A stretch of DNA of 24,423 nt from Bacillota bacterium (GCA_023441125.1 JAEZQV010000393.1:1-24423), one strand, 5' to 3'. Positions 15,172 to 21,933 are shown, counted from the first letter of the stretch. A program made the numbers and translations. The notes: generated from the sequence alone by a model not told the origin.

Positions 15172-15321
15172 CATGCTTGGACGGAAAACAGGGATACAAT
15201 CACCAATAATATCTTCTGCAGCAGCATATTTCAGGTATTCTCCAGCAGCTGAAGGTACCAACTGTAGCTGATACTGATTAGCTCTTTTCGCTGCTTTTTG
15301 GTCTTTAAAATAAAGGGATTG
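15160..15321 (-). pseudogene. Possible gene fragment, unrecognised
   Basis: The minus strand has 53 open codons ending in TAA at 15160-15162, with no usable start and no ribosome site. The reading (LVPSAAGEYLKYAAAEDIIG, then DCIPVFRPSMKNH) has protein-like composition, unlike the low-complexity translation expected from AT-rich spacer. It may be the 3' remnant of a decayed gene. The family is unknown and chance is not excluded. Confidence 0.25.
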
Positions 15322-15356
15322 CTAACTTTTCATTGAAATATGTATAGGGTGAGAAA

Positions 15357-15566
15357 ATGAGATTTGAACAAATATCTCTTTTGCAAGAGCAGATGGTTAA
15401 TCTAGGTTACAAAGAAGGAGAAGTCAACGCATTTATACATGATGTTATAGGCGATACACCAATTAATACACTAAATGAGCATGAGTATCTAGAATTGATT
15501 GAATACTTAAACAGCTATATTTCCTTTGCAAGAAAGAGTAAAAGTTTGATTGCAAATAGCCAGTAG
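15357..15566 (+). CDS. Small hypothetical protein (69 aa)
   Basis: I do not recognise this family. The 69 residues are acidic and mostly helical (QEQMVNLGYKEGEVNAFIHD, then NEHEYLELIEYLNSYISFAR). The pattern of a first helix ending in LGY, a turn and an acidic helix suggests a small UBA-like or helical-bundle fold, which is a guess. ATG 15357 has AGGGTGAG just upstream. It has neither signal peptide nor cysteine. A terminator follows at 15627, so it is a short single-gene unit. Base composition is richer in AT than in the metabolic genes to the left. Confidence 0.6.
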   Translation: MRFEQISLLQEQMVNLGYKEGEVNAFIHDVIGDTPINTLNEHEYLELIEYLNSYISFARKSKSLIANSQ

Positions 15567-15626
15567 CATTTATTGGATTATATAATATATTCAGAGGTAA
15601 TGGTTGCCATCCATACCGATTCCCTG

Positions 15627-15665
15627 AATTGCCTGGTAACTTGTGTTATTAGGCAATTTTTATTT
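15627..15665 (+). terminator. Intrinsic terminator
   Basis: A 14-bp stem (AATTGCCTGGTAAC 15627-15640 with GTTATTAGGCAATT 15645-15658, two G-U pairs) is followed by TTTATTTT. It ends the 69-aa gene. Confidence 0.85.
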
Positions 15666-15808
15666 TACCACTCAATCCTGTTTGTTATATTGGCACTTAT
15701 CCGCCTGATCTCACATCTGAACAGGACAAAATATTGGCAGCAGGGGCATTGCAAAACAAGCGGATGATCTGAAAGCAGGAGAGTAAAAAAACAGCAATAG
15801 GGGTATTG

Positions 15809-15838
15809 CCGCATCCTCCAGGATGCGGTTTTATTTTT
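15809..15838 (+). terminator. Intrinsic terminator, CCGCATCC family
   Basis: CCGCATCC (15809-15816), loop TCCA, GGATGCGG (15821-15828), then TTTTATTTTT. The same stem sequence recurs at 19539 and 20389. Confidence 0.85.
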
Positions 15839-15880
15839 ATCTTCTATGAATATGAAGGATTTTTTTTAAAATACATAGAA

Positions 15881-15919
15881 ATAGGACTTTAATCCTAAAA
15901 TGCAGGATTAAAGTCCTAT
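15881..15919. repeat. Perfect 16-bp inverted repeat
   Basis: ATAGGACTTTAATCCT (15881-15896) is perfectly complementary to 15904-15919, with loop AAAATGC. No U-run follows on the plus strand. It could be a terminator core, a protein site or a small transposable remnant; I see no flanking target duplication. Confidence 0.6.
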
Positions 15920-15959
15920 ACAGATAAAGGCGCTATTGAATTAACTCGGGGTGTTAAGC

Positions 15960-16106
15960 ATGATATTTAGGCACGAATGCGGTGGACGTGCTCACACCGC
16001 TGGATATAATGCCGTCTATGGGTGGAACCTGTGTATTTGCATTAGGTGTGGAGAGGTGTATTATAAATGGATTACTAAAAAAATGCTGGGACTTAGCCCG
16101 AAGTAA
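15960..16106 (+). CDS. Small Cys-rich protein (48 aa), possible zinc ribbon
   Basis: A 48-codon frame with non-random content: MIFRHECGG at the start, YNAVYGWNLCICIRCGEVYY in the middle and KKMLGLSPK at the end. Cys7 with Cys25/27 and Cys30 (CxxC spacing at 27-30) and His5 could form one zinc site. The aromatic and basic tail suggests a real small protein. The ribosome site is poor (CGGGGTG, eight bases before ATG), which is the main doubt. A terminator-like hairpin follows at 16180. I do not know the family. Confidence 0.45.
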   Translation: MIFRHECGGRAHTAGYNAVYGWNLCICIRCGEVYYKWITKKMLGLSPK

Positions 16107-16179
16107 ATTGGCCAATAGATTTGACATTAGTTGGTATGTTAGTCGTGATGTACTGGCCTAGAGAGTCATATGTCAGCCG

Positions 16180-16219
16180 GCTGCTGGGTGAAGTGCCTTA
16201 GCGGCGGATTTTTATTTTT
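16180..16219 (+). terminator. Probable intrinsic terminator
   Basis: GCTGCT (16180-16185) pairs with AGCGGC (16200-16205), with a partly paired loop, followed by TTTTTATTTTT. It would end the 48-aa gene. Confidence 0.6.
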
Positions 16220-16277
16220 AGGTCTAACTTTATTATAATATTTAAAAGGTAGAATTTAGAAAAACGGAGGTGGTAAT

Positions 16278-16916
16278 GTGAGTGTATCGTCAGTAAGCAG
16301 TAATCCGCTAATTAGTTTATTAAGCCAATTTTATTATCAGAATCTAACTTCCAATAGCAATACTGATAACAGTAATAGTGACTCAGCTGTTGATAGTTTG
16401 ACAGGAGTGACATCCGTCAATTCGGATGGTGACACTTTTCAAATGTCTGGAATGAAACCGCCGACGATGTTATCGGCAGACGAAATGTACAGTAAAATGG
16501 ACACTGACAGCGATGGTTCGGTGAGTGAGTCTGAATTTATTGCTGCCCGTCCTAGTGATGTTACTGAAGATATGGCCGCAGTTCTTTACAAAAGCTTCGA
16601 CACAGATAGCTCAGGCTCATTAACAGCAGCGGAATTTACCACTGCTATGAATAGTGTTTCAGCAACCAGTTCTAGCAGTGGTACTGCCGCTGATCAAAGT
16701 ACAGGTGGAAGTGGTACAGCCGCCGCCAGTAGTTCCTGTCCTTTGGGCAAAACTAGCTGTACAGGCTGTGGGCAGTGTGGCAAACTAGCGGCAAGCAATG
16801 TTACCTCCAATCTAAGTCAGAGTAATAATTCTATAAATATCCAAACAGGAATGACTAAGGACTATCTTGCGGATATAGCTGAAAAAGCTTACGAAATGAA
16901 TTCAGTATATTTGTAA
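16278..16916 (+). CDS. EF-hand protein with a C-terminal cysteine cluster
   Basis: The 212-residue protein has two canonical EF-hand loops, DTDSDGSVSESE (75-86) and DTDSSGSLTAAE (108-119), both with Asp at positions 1 and 3 and Glu at 12, so calcium binding is likely. The N-terminus (VSSVSSNPLISLLSQFYYQN) is Ser/Asn-rich with no cleavable signal peptide. After a Ser/Gly/Thr linker there is a cysteine cluster (CPLGKTSC, TGC, GQC at 154-167) that could bind a metal or form disulfides. The start is GTG 16278 with CGGAGGTGG upstream; the overlapping ATG at 16276 reads straight into a stop. I do not know the role. Calcium-dependent surface or regulatory function is a guess. Confidence 0.75.
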   Translation: MSVSSVSSNPLISLLSQFYYQNLTSNSNTDNSNSDSAVDSLTGVTSVNSDGDTFQMSGMKPPTMLSADEMYSKMDTDSDGSVSESEFIAARPSDVTEDMAAVLYKSFDTDSSGSLTAAEFTTAMNSVSATSSSSGTAADQSTGGSGTAAASSSCPLGKTSCTGCGQCGKLAASNVTSNLSQSNNSINIQTGMTKDYLADIAEKAYEMNSVYL

Positions 16917-17046
16917 TTTGTGCCGATTGGTGTTCCGGAGCGTCGGACTACCGATGCATGTAACCCGTACATTTATTGGTAAGCTGGCATATAATTAGTA
17001 TTCAGCATTGCTGACCAGTCACCGGCATTGAGTCGAAACGCCGGCA

Positions 17047-17089
17047 AACTGCAGCAATGAGGGTTTTATTACCTGCGGTTTTTTTTTAT
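17047..17089 (+). terminator. Intrinsic terminator
   Basis: AACTGCAG (17047-17054) pairs with CTGCGGTT (17073-17080), followed by a run of seven Ts. Confidence 0.75.
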
Positions 17090-17096
17090 ATTTATT

Positions 17097-17126
17097 AGCC
17101 CATCACAGCCGAGGATGGGCTTTTTT
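17097..17126 (+). terminator. Intrinsic terminator, second in tandem
   Basis: AGCCCATC (17097-17104) pairs with GATGGGCT (17114-17121), followed by TTTTT. It closely follows the terminator at 17047. Confidence 0.8.
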
Positions 17127-17208
17127 ACTATTCTAAGCATATTCTAAATTATGATAGTTATTATTAAAATATGGATTCGGAAATAAAACTCCCAAAGGAA
17201 GTGTTTTC

Positions 17209-17520
17209 ATGAAAAACGTAGCAAAGAAACTGATTATATTCTCAATGGCAGGTTTAATGCAAATTGGCATGTTTGCTTCTGCTGTGGAAGCAGCCCCAGC
17301 TAGACACGATGATCCGCCGGGGTATGAGCAACGGGATGAACACCATCAACGGGATAGAGAAAAGGAGCGTCGAATCCAGGCAGAGAATAAACGACACGAA
17401 CATGAAATGAAACGGCGCCCGCATGAGAGCAAAAGAAATTGGCATGAGCGACAAAAACATGAAATCGAACGTCATGAAAAAGCAATCCATGACATAATGG
17501 AAATGGGCCACCACAGATAA
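17209..17520 (+). CDS. Small secreted His/Arg/Glu-rich protein, paralogue 1
   Basis: The 103-residue protein has a signal peptide (MKNVAKKLIIFSMAGLMQIG, then MFASAVEA, cleaved near residue 28). The mature part is almost wholly charged: repeated Glu, Arg, Lys and His (DEHHQRDREKERRIQAENKR, then HEHEMKRRPHESKRNWHERQ), probably one long surface helix. It is clearly paralogous to the protein at 20016: both share the signal peptide and an HE-x-EM-x-RR-x-HES-x-R-x-W-x-ERQ core. Metal binding by the histidines, or binding to an acidic envelope polymer, is possible but not shown. ATG 17209 has AAAGGAAG upstream. It stands alone between strong terminators. Confidence 0.75.
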   Translation: MKNVAKKLIIFSMAGLMQIGMFASAVEAAPARHDDPPGYEQRDEHHQRDREKERRIQAENKRHEHEMKRRPHESKRNWHERQKHEIERHEKAIHDIMEMGHHR

Positions 17521-17542
17521 TTACATAGCTTGCTATAACCAC

Positions 17543-17583
17543 AGCCGCCTGCCGGGTTTTGAACTGGCAGGCGGCTTTTTTTC
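17543..17583 (+). terminator. Intrinsic terminator
   Basis: An 11-bp perfect stem, AGCCGCCTGCC (17543-17553) with its complement at 17566-17576, followed by TTTTTTCTTTT. Confidence 0.92.
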
Positions 17584-17679
17584 TTTTAGGCAGAAGCATA
17601 GAAGTAAATAGGCGGAGTTATATTAATAAAAACCTATGAAAGGAGAATCTTAACCAGCAACAGTTGGGAGGCATAACAT

Positions 17680-18261
17680 ATGAATGTTTTGGATAGATTG
17701 GATATTTATGCTCAGGGACTTTGGTTGCCGCTAGTATTTGGGGCAATCCTGTTACTTTTCGTTGTGTTTATGCCGAAACGGCAGATAAATTGGTTGGGCA
17801 TTTATTTTACATTTGGAGTGATTGGCTATGTGGGGGTCATACTGGATATAAATATTATGGCAGAATACTTTGATCTTTTTGACTTAGGAGACCCGCAGAA
17901 AGAAGGAATTGGTGATTTAGCGTCGTATGCTGTTATCCCTTCATGCCTGGCCATAATATTTCTCAATTACTATGACAAAAAGAATAAATGGTTATATGTT
18001 ACAGTATTTACAGCTATATCTTATTTTTATGAATGGTCGCTCACGAACAGTGGCTACATGAAATTGATGGGTTGGCAAAATTGGTACTCTATACCTGTTT
18101 TTATTGCAGTTTATGGGTTATGGTTACCTTGGCATTTAGCGGCAATGAAAAAGGTATTTGCTGAGAATGAATATGTAAAGCAAAGGCATTTAGCCTATAT
18201 GGATGCTCAGCCAGCTTTAAAACCTTTGGATGTTACCCGTGATGTTGAAAAGGATGACTAG
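17680..18261 (+). CDS. Membrane protein, CBO0543-like
   Basis: The 193-residue integral membrane protein has about five hydrophobic helices (15-32, 38-58, 85-100, about 105-122 and 138-155) and a charged C-terminal tail of about 35 residues. The aromatic-rich loop YFYEWSLTNSGYMKLMGWQN, then WYSIPVFIAVYG, recalls CBO0543-type proteins of spore-forming Firmicutes; that assignment is tentative and the function of that family is unknown. ATG 17680 follows GGGAGG eight bases upstream. It is a single-gene unit. The terminator at 18394 is some 130 bp downstream. Confidence 0.65.
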   Translation: MNVLDRLDIYAQGLWLPLVFGAILLLFVVFMPKRQINWLGIYFTFGVIGYVGVILDINIMAEYFDLFDLGDPQKEGIGDLASYAVIPSCLAIIFLNYYDKKNKWLYVTVFTAISYFYEWSLTNSGYMKLMGWQNWYSIPVFIAVYGLWLPWHLAAMKKVFAENEYVKQRHLAYMDAQPALKPLDVTRDVEKDD

Positions 18262-18646
18262 CCTATGGTAATAATCTCCGCCTTACTGTGCCGCAATCCT
18301 TCGGGGCTGGTTTATCATTTTCATTATTGGTCTTTTTATCCTTTTATTCCCGGACTTTTGGGAAGCTGATTCTCTACTTGCTGACGTAGCTTTAACCGCT
18401 CACCTGAGCGGTTTTTCTTATGCCAAATAAAGGAATTTGTTCTGAGCTGGATTGAGGTGGTGATGGATAATACCTGTATATCGGGCATGGAACAGACGCC
18501 GGCATAATGCCTAAAATCCACGTCCAACCATACCTACTAAACATTGCATTATCATTTCTAAAGAAAATCAAAAGTTTGTGAAATATAGTAAGTGAGTACA
18601 AAAAGTGCAGATTCTTGTGAACTTAAAAAAAAGAGGAGGCGACGGA
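18262..18646 (+). other. Intergenic stretch; one terminator, no gene called
   Basis: 385 bp. Apart from the terminator at 18394 I see nothing firm. Short open frames lack start codons with ribosome sites, including one reading a hydrophobic stretch that runs through the terminator. A promoter for the CAP-domain gene presumably lies in the AT-rich part near 18540-18600, but no good -35/-10 pair stands out. Confidence 0.5.
18394..18418 (+). terminator. Intrinsic terminator
   Basis: AACCGCTCA (18394-18402) with TGAGCGGTT (18405-18413), tight loop, then TTTCTT. Confidence 0.75.
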
Positions 18647-19519
18647 TTGAAAAAAGTAGTTCGCAATATATTTCTGGGGTTTCTTGGCACTACCTTTGGA
18701 TTGTATATGATGGTAACACCTGCAGCAGTTTACGCAAAATCGCAGCAGACCCCGAGCGCCGTTGGCAAGATAACTAATTTGCCAGCGCAAAATAATCGAG
18801 CTTCTTCGGTTAGCCAAGTCACGCAAGATCCGGTGGCGGCGGTTAAGGCTTCCGCAGGTAAGCTGGGGTTCAATGCCAAAACCGATTCTTTTTCCTTGGT
18901 CAGCAAATCGGCTAACCAAGCAGTTGTTTCTGTGCGGCATGAAAAAACAATATATAATGTTACCCTTAAATTGAACAATGCTAATTCTCAATGGGTCATC
19001 ACAGCCGTTAACAAAGCAAAAGGTGCGGAATCCAATTCTTCAGCCAGCAATAATGGTACTGTAAATAGCGGTAGCACCTCCGGTACTACCGGTAGCACCG
19101 CTACAGGCACAACCAGCAGTAGTACGAGTTCTGCCGATGCAACCACTGCTGAGAAAAAAGCAGTTGAATTGATGAACACCGACCGTCGTGCGAACGGGTT
19201 GTCAGATTTGCAGGTAAGCTCCGCAGTGACTGCAGTCGCCCGCAGTCATGCCCAAGATATGGTAGACCGCAACTTCTTCTCCCACACGAATCCCGATGGA
19301 AAAACTCTTTCCGACCGCTTAAAACAGGCCGGCATTTCGTACAGCGCCGCTGGCGAGAATATTGCCGAAAATATAAGTGTTCAGGCCGCAGAAACCTCTT
19401 TTATGAATAGTTCAGGTCACCGCGCCAATATATTGAATTCAAATTATACCACAGTAGGCATTGGCGTTGCTTATGACAGTACGGGAAATGTGTACGTGGT
19501 TCAAGACTTTATCAAGTAA
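18647..19519 (+). CDS. Secreted CAP-domain (YkwD-like) protein
   Basis: The 290-residue exported protein has a signal peptide (1-30, ending VYA), then a 90-residue region with beta character (KASAGKLGFNAKTDSFSLVS, residues 68-87). A Ser/Thr/Gly linker (130-165) leads to a CAP/SCP domain (168-290). Its motifs are HAQDM (201-205), FSHTNPDG (211-218), GENIAENI (236-243) and SSGHRANIL (255-263), the family's cavity His and Glu positions. Bacterial YkwD-type proteins are associated with the cell wall and spores; enzymatic activity is uncertain. I choose TTG 18647, because AGAGGAGG lies seven bases upstream and the signal peptide then begins MKKVVRN; a GTG at 18605 would add 14 unlikely residues and has no ribosome site. 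Confidence 0.85.
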   Translation: MKKVVRNIFLGFLGTTFGLYMMVTPAAVYAKSQQTPSAVGKITNLPAQNNRASSVSQVTQDPVAAVKASAGKLGFNAKTDSFSLVSKSANQAVVSVRHEKTIYNVTLKLNNANSQWVITAVNKAKGAESNSSASNNGTVNSGSTSGTTGSTATGTTSSSTSSADATTAEKKAVELMNTDRRANGLSDLQVSSAVTAVARSHAQDMVDRNFFSHTNPDGKTLSDRLKQAGISYSAAGENIAENISVQAAETSFMNSSGHRANILNSNYTTVGIGVAYDSTGNVYVVQDFIK

Positions 19520-19538
19520 ATCAATTTTTATCCAACTG

Positions 19539-19565
19539 CCGCATCCTCCAGGGTGCGGTTTTATT
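19539..19565 (+). terminator. Intrinsic terminator, CCGCATCC family
   Basis: CCGCATCC (19539-19546) with GGGTGCGG (19551-19558, one G-U pair), then TTTTATTT. It ends the CAP-domain gene. Confidence 0.85.
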
Positions 19566-19637
19566 TCAATCTCAAACGTAATTCTAAGTATTGGCGAGTA
19601 TTATTAATACATAACACTACTATCCACTACTATCACT

Positions 19638-19712
19638 AAACATGCGGAGTGAGCGTTGCCTGAACGCCGCAGAAAAAATGCTTGGTTTTATTGTAATTTG
19701 GCATGTTTTTAT
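19638..19712 (+). ncRNA. Possible small structured RNA
   Basis: AAACATGC (19638-19644 plus the preceding A) pairs perfectly with GCATGTTT (19701-19708) and is followed by TTAT. It encloses a hairpin with GCGTT/AACGC arms near 19653-19666. The layout, an inner hairpin and a closing stem ending in Ts, is that of a small RNA or a terminator with a large loop. No known class is recognised. Confidence 0.3.
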
Positions 19713-19808
19713 CGGTAGACGCTGTGACAAAGACAACCGGAAGCGCCAGAAAGGGATAGCCTTTCTGTTTATATAGAATTCCCCTATTATAAACACACTT
19801 CTCTTTTG

Positions 19809-19835
19809 CCCGGCGCTAAGGTGCCGGGTTCTTTT
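19809..19835 (+). terminator. Intrinsic terminator in the intergenic stretch
   Basis: CCCGGCGC (19809-19816), loop TAAG, GTGCCGGG (19821-19828), then TTCTTTTT. No annotated gene precedes it closely, so it implies an untranslated transcript or a small RNA ending here. Confidence 0.8.
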
Positions 19836-20015
19836 TCGCTCCTGATTTTTTAAGGGTTTGCAGCCATTTCCTTAGCTGGCATTTGCTATGATTAGGCAGC
19901 AGTATATCAGGCTTGAAATAAAAATTTTGATAGTGGCTGAATTTACCGCTGTTTCTAAAAATTTTCAAAAGAATGGCTGTTACAATTAGCCTATAACATT
20001 AAAGGAAGTGGTCAT

Positions 20016-20378
20016 ATGAAATTGGTAGCCAAAAAAGTTGTCATATACTCGATGCTCGGTTTAATGCAGGTTGGTATGTTCTCATCGGTAGCTGCCGCTG
20101 CACCAGGTCCGCTACATAACGACGGTTCCAGCCGGATTGCCTTCCTTGACCGTGATGATCGCCACGATCATGACAATGACCGGCAGCGCCGGTACGAAGA
20201 ACGCAAACGGGAAGAGAACGAGCGGCACGAAAGAGAAATGAGGCGCCGCTCGCATGAGAGTGAAAGGGAATGGCGTGAGCGGCAGGCACGGGAAAACGAC
20301 CGCCATAACCAGGCCTTGCATGAAATTGCAGCGCTATTGATTGGTATTGCGATTGGTTCAGGTTCGTCGAATAACTGA
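20016..20378 (+). CDS. Small secreted Arg/Glu/His-rich protein, paralogue 2
   Basis: The 120-residue protein has a signal peptide (MKLVAKKVVIYSMLGLMQVG, then MFSSVAAAA) nearly identical in plan to that of the 17209 product. The mature part is rich in Asp/His at first (DRDDRHDHDNDRQRR), then Arg/Glu (the EREMRRRSHESEREWRERQ region), probably a continuous charged helix. A short hydrophobic end, IAALLIGIAIGSGSSNN, is absent from paralogue 1 and could be a membrane contact. ATG 20016 follows AAAGGAAG. It is a single-gene unit between terminators. The function is unknown; binding of metal or of anionic envelope polymers is conjecture. Confidence 0.78.
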   Translation: MKLVAKKVVIYSMLGLMQVGMFSSVAAAAPGPLHNDGSSRIAFLDRDDRHDHDNDRQRRYEERKREENERHEREMRRRSHESEREWRERQARENDRHNQALHEIAALLIGIAIGSGSSNN

Positions 20379-20380
20379 TA

Positions 20381-20430
20381 TAATGATGGCCGCATCCTCC
20401 GGGGATGCGGCCATCATTATTTATTATTTT
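20381..20430. terminator. Bidirectional intrinsic terminator, CCGCATCC family
   Basis: A 17-bp perfect stem (20381-20397 with 20403-20419) built around CCGCATCC/GGATGCGG. It separates the convergent secreted-protein gene and metB/metI, with AT-rich flanks on both sides. Confidence 0.9.
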
Positions 20431-20431
20431 G

Positions 20432-21577
20432 TTACTGTTCCAGGGCCTGGGCCAAATCGGCAATAAGATCTTCGACATCTTCAATCCCGACCGAAAAACG
20501 CAGCAGACAGTCGCTGATACCAAGGCGATTGCGGATATCGGCCGGGATGTCGGCGTGGGTTTGTACTGCCGGGAAGGTAATTAACGACTCAACGCCGCCT
20601 AAGCTTTCAGCGAACTGGAGAACTTTAACCTTGCGCAATATCTGCTCAGGCAGGCGGGGATGATCTACGGCAAAAGACAGCATGCCGCCGTACCCGGAAG
20701 CCTGTCCCTCGTGTATTTCTTTGCCCGGATGACCGGCAAGGCCCGGGTAATAGACCTGGGTTACGCTCGGGTGGGTTGTAAGCCACCGGGCAATCGCCAG
20801 GGCATTTTGCTCATGCTGGCGCAAGCGGAGCGCCAGGGTTTTCAGGCCGCGCAGCAGCAGCCAGCTGTCCTGGGGACCCAAAATAGCGCCGGTGGCATTT
20901 TGGATAAACCCGATTCGTTCGCAAAGGGCGGCGTCTTTGGCCACGACAATCCCGCAGATAACGTCGTTATGGCCGGCCAGATATTTTGAGCCACTGTGAA
21001 TTACGATGTCCGCTCCCAGGGATAAGGGTCTCTGAAAATAGGGCGATAAAAAGGTGTTGTCAACAATAACATGGACCGGAGCCTGGCTGTTTTCCCTGGC
21101 CAAGGCCACAATGCCCTTGATATCGGCGATCTTCATCAGCGGATTTGTCGGTGTTTCCAGCAGGATGGCCTTAGTGGCCGGCTGGATGGCCTGCCGTACC
21201 TGTTCAATATCGCTGGTGTCGACAAAACTGGCAGTCAAGCCGAAGTGGGCAAACACCTTGTCCAAAACCCGGTATGTACCGCCATAACAGTCCTCAGTAA
21301 CGATCAGATGATCACCGGGGCGATAGAGCATAAGAATGGCAGTGATGGCGGCCATGCCGGAAGCAAAGGCGAAACCGGCGTGGCCTTCTTCCAACGCGGC
21401 TACGGCTTCCTCAACGGCCTTGCGGGTCGGGTTCTGGGTGCGGGAATAGTCATAGCCTGTGCTGCAGCCAAGTTCAGGGTGGCGGAAAGAGGCTGTCTGG
21501 TAGATCGGTGTACTGAGGGCACCGGTCGTCTTATCGGTTACCAGGCCGGACTGAGCAACTTTAGTGGCAAATTTCAT
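20432..21577 (-). CDS. metB: Cystathionine gamma-synthase / O-acetylhomoserine thiolyase (MetB/MetI type)
   Basis: The 381-residue PLP enzyme belongs to the Cys/Met metabolism family. It has TPIYQTASF (23-31), YDYSRTQNPTR (42-52), the FASGMAA loop (71-77), ETPTNPLMKI (141-150), VDNTFLSPY (172-180) and the Schiff-base Lys198 in HSGSKYLAGHND. The likely reaction condenses activated homoserine with cysteine, or directly with sulfide, towards homocysteine. Sequence alone does not cleanly separate this from cystathionine gamma-lyase (YrhB type); the SAM-I riboswitch upstream favours a methionine-biosynthetic role as for Bacillus MetI. The ribosome site GCAGGAG lies about ten bases before ATG 21577. 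Confidence 0.88.
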   Translation of the reverse strand: MKFATKVAQSGLVTDKTTGALSTPIYQTASFRHPELGCSTGYDYSRTQNPTRKAVEEAVAALEEGHAGFAFASGMAAITAILMLYRPGDHLIVTEDCYGGTYRVLDKVFAHFGLTASFVDTSDIEQVRQAIQPATKAILLETPTNPLMKIADIKGIVALARENSQAPVHVIVDNTFLSPYFQRPLSLGADIVIHSGSKYLAGHNDVICGIVVAKDAALCERIGFIQNATGAILGPQDSWLLLRGLKTLALRLRQHEQNALAIARWLTTHPSVTQVYYPGLAGHPGKEIHEGQASGYGGMLSFAVDHPRLPEQILRKVKVLQFAESLGGVESLITFPAVQTHADIPADIRNRLGISDCLLRFSVGIEDVEDLIADLAQALEQ

Positions 21578-21611
21578 AATACATCAACTCCTGCTTTAAT
21601 AAATAATAGAA

Positions 21612-21750
21612 AAGCGACTCTTCCGCAAGAAGAGTCGCTTATTATACGCTGATAACTCATCTTTCGGATTGCTCCGCTGGAATTAGCACCTTGCATTACT
21701 GCCGGTTGCCGGGTGTCATAGGGCCAGTCCCTCGACCACTCTTGATAAGT
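21612..21750 (-). promoter_or_regulatory. SAM-I (S-box) riboswitch with terminator, upstream of metB/metI
   Basis: On the minus strand it begins CTTATCAAGAG (plus 21739-21749). The conserved GAGGGACTGGCCC, then TGACACCCGGCAACC, follow, then GGTGCTAATTCCAGC and GAAAGATGAG, which are the S-box signature elements in order. The expression platform is a 10-bp terminator stem (AGCGACTCTT with AAGAGTCGCT, plus 21613-21640) followed by a T-rich run. High SAM should stop transcription before metB/metI. Confidence 0.95.
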
Positions 21751-21933
21751 TTTACTATGCAATTAGATATATCGAGATTCATTTTGCCATAGTCAATAAA
21801 ATTTGTCAATAGGTATTGTAAAAATGATTTATAAAAGTGGGTGCTTTGTATTGACGCCGATGAAAAAAGCATTTATCATGATTTCAAAAGGGCAACCTGT
21901 TTTGGCAAATTTGGGGGAAAGGCTGTGAGCCGG

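Larger units (their letters stand above)
15567..15959. other. Intergenic stretch with two terminators and a perfect hairpin
   Basis: 393 bp without a convincing gene. It contains terminators at 15627 and 15809 and the inverted repeat at 15881, listed separately. One open frame starting at 15573 has no ribosome site and runs through the first terminator, so I did not call it. Confidence 0.5.
19520..20015 (+). other. 496-bp intergenic stretch with terminators and a possible structured RNA
   Basis: It contains terminators at 19539 and 19809, the long-range pairing at 19638-19708 listed separately, and a 7-bp hairpin (AGAAAGG/CCTTTCT) near 19752-19770. A short tandem repeat of ACTACTATC lies around 19616-19633. 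No open frame with a ribosome site is present. Confidence 0.5.

Noticed and set aside
15573..15767. 64-codon open frame after the 69-aa gene.
   Set aside because: No ribosome site, and it runs through a strong terminator hairpin at 15627-15658.
16918..16990. tRNA-like outline (TGCC/GGCA ends) after the EF-hand gene.
   Set aside because: No T-arm GTTCRA sequence, no D-arm pattern and no sensible anticodon stem.
18262..18430. Open frame with a hydrophobic stretch downstream of the membrane protein gene.
   Set aside because: No start codon with ribosome site, and it reads through the terminator at 18394.
21841..21933. N-terminal extension of HydE by 31 residues.
   Set aside because: No ribosome site at GTG 21841 and HydE proteins are normally close to 350 residues, which fits ATG 21934.
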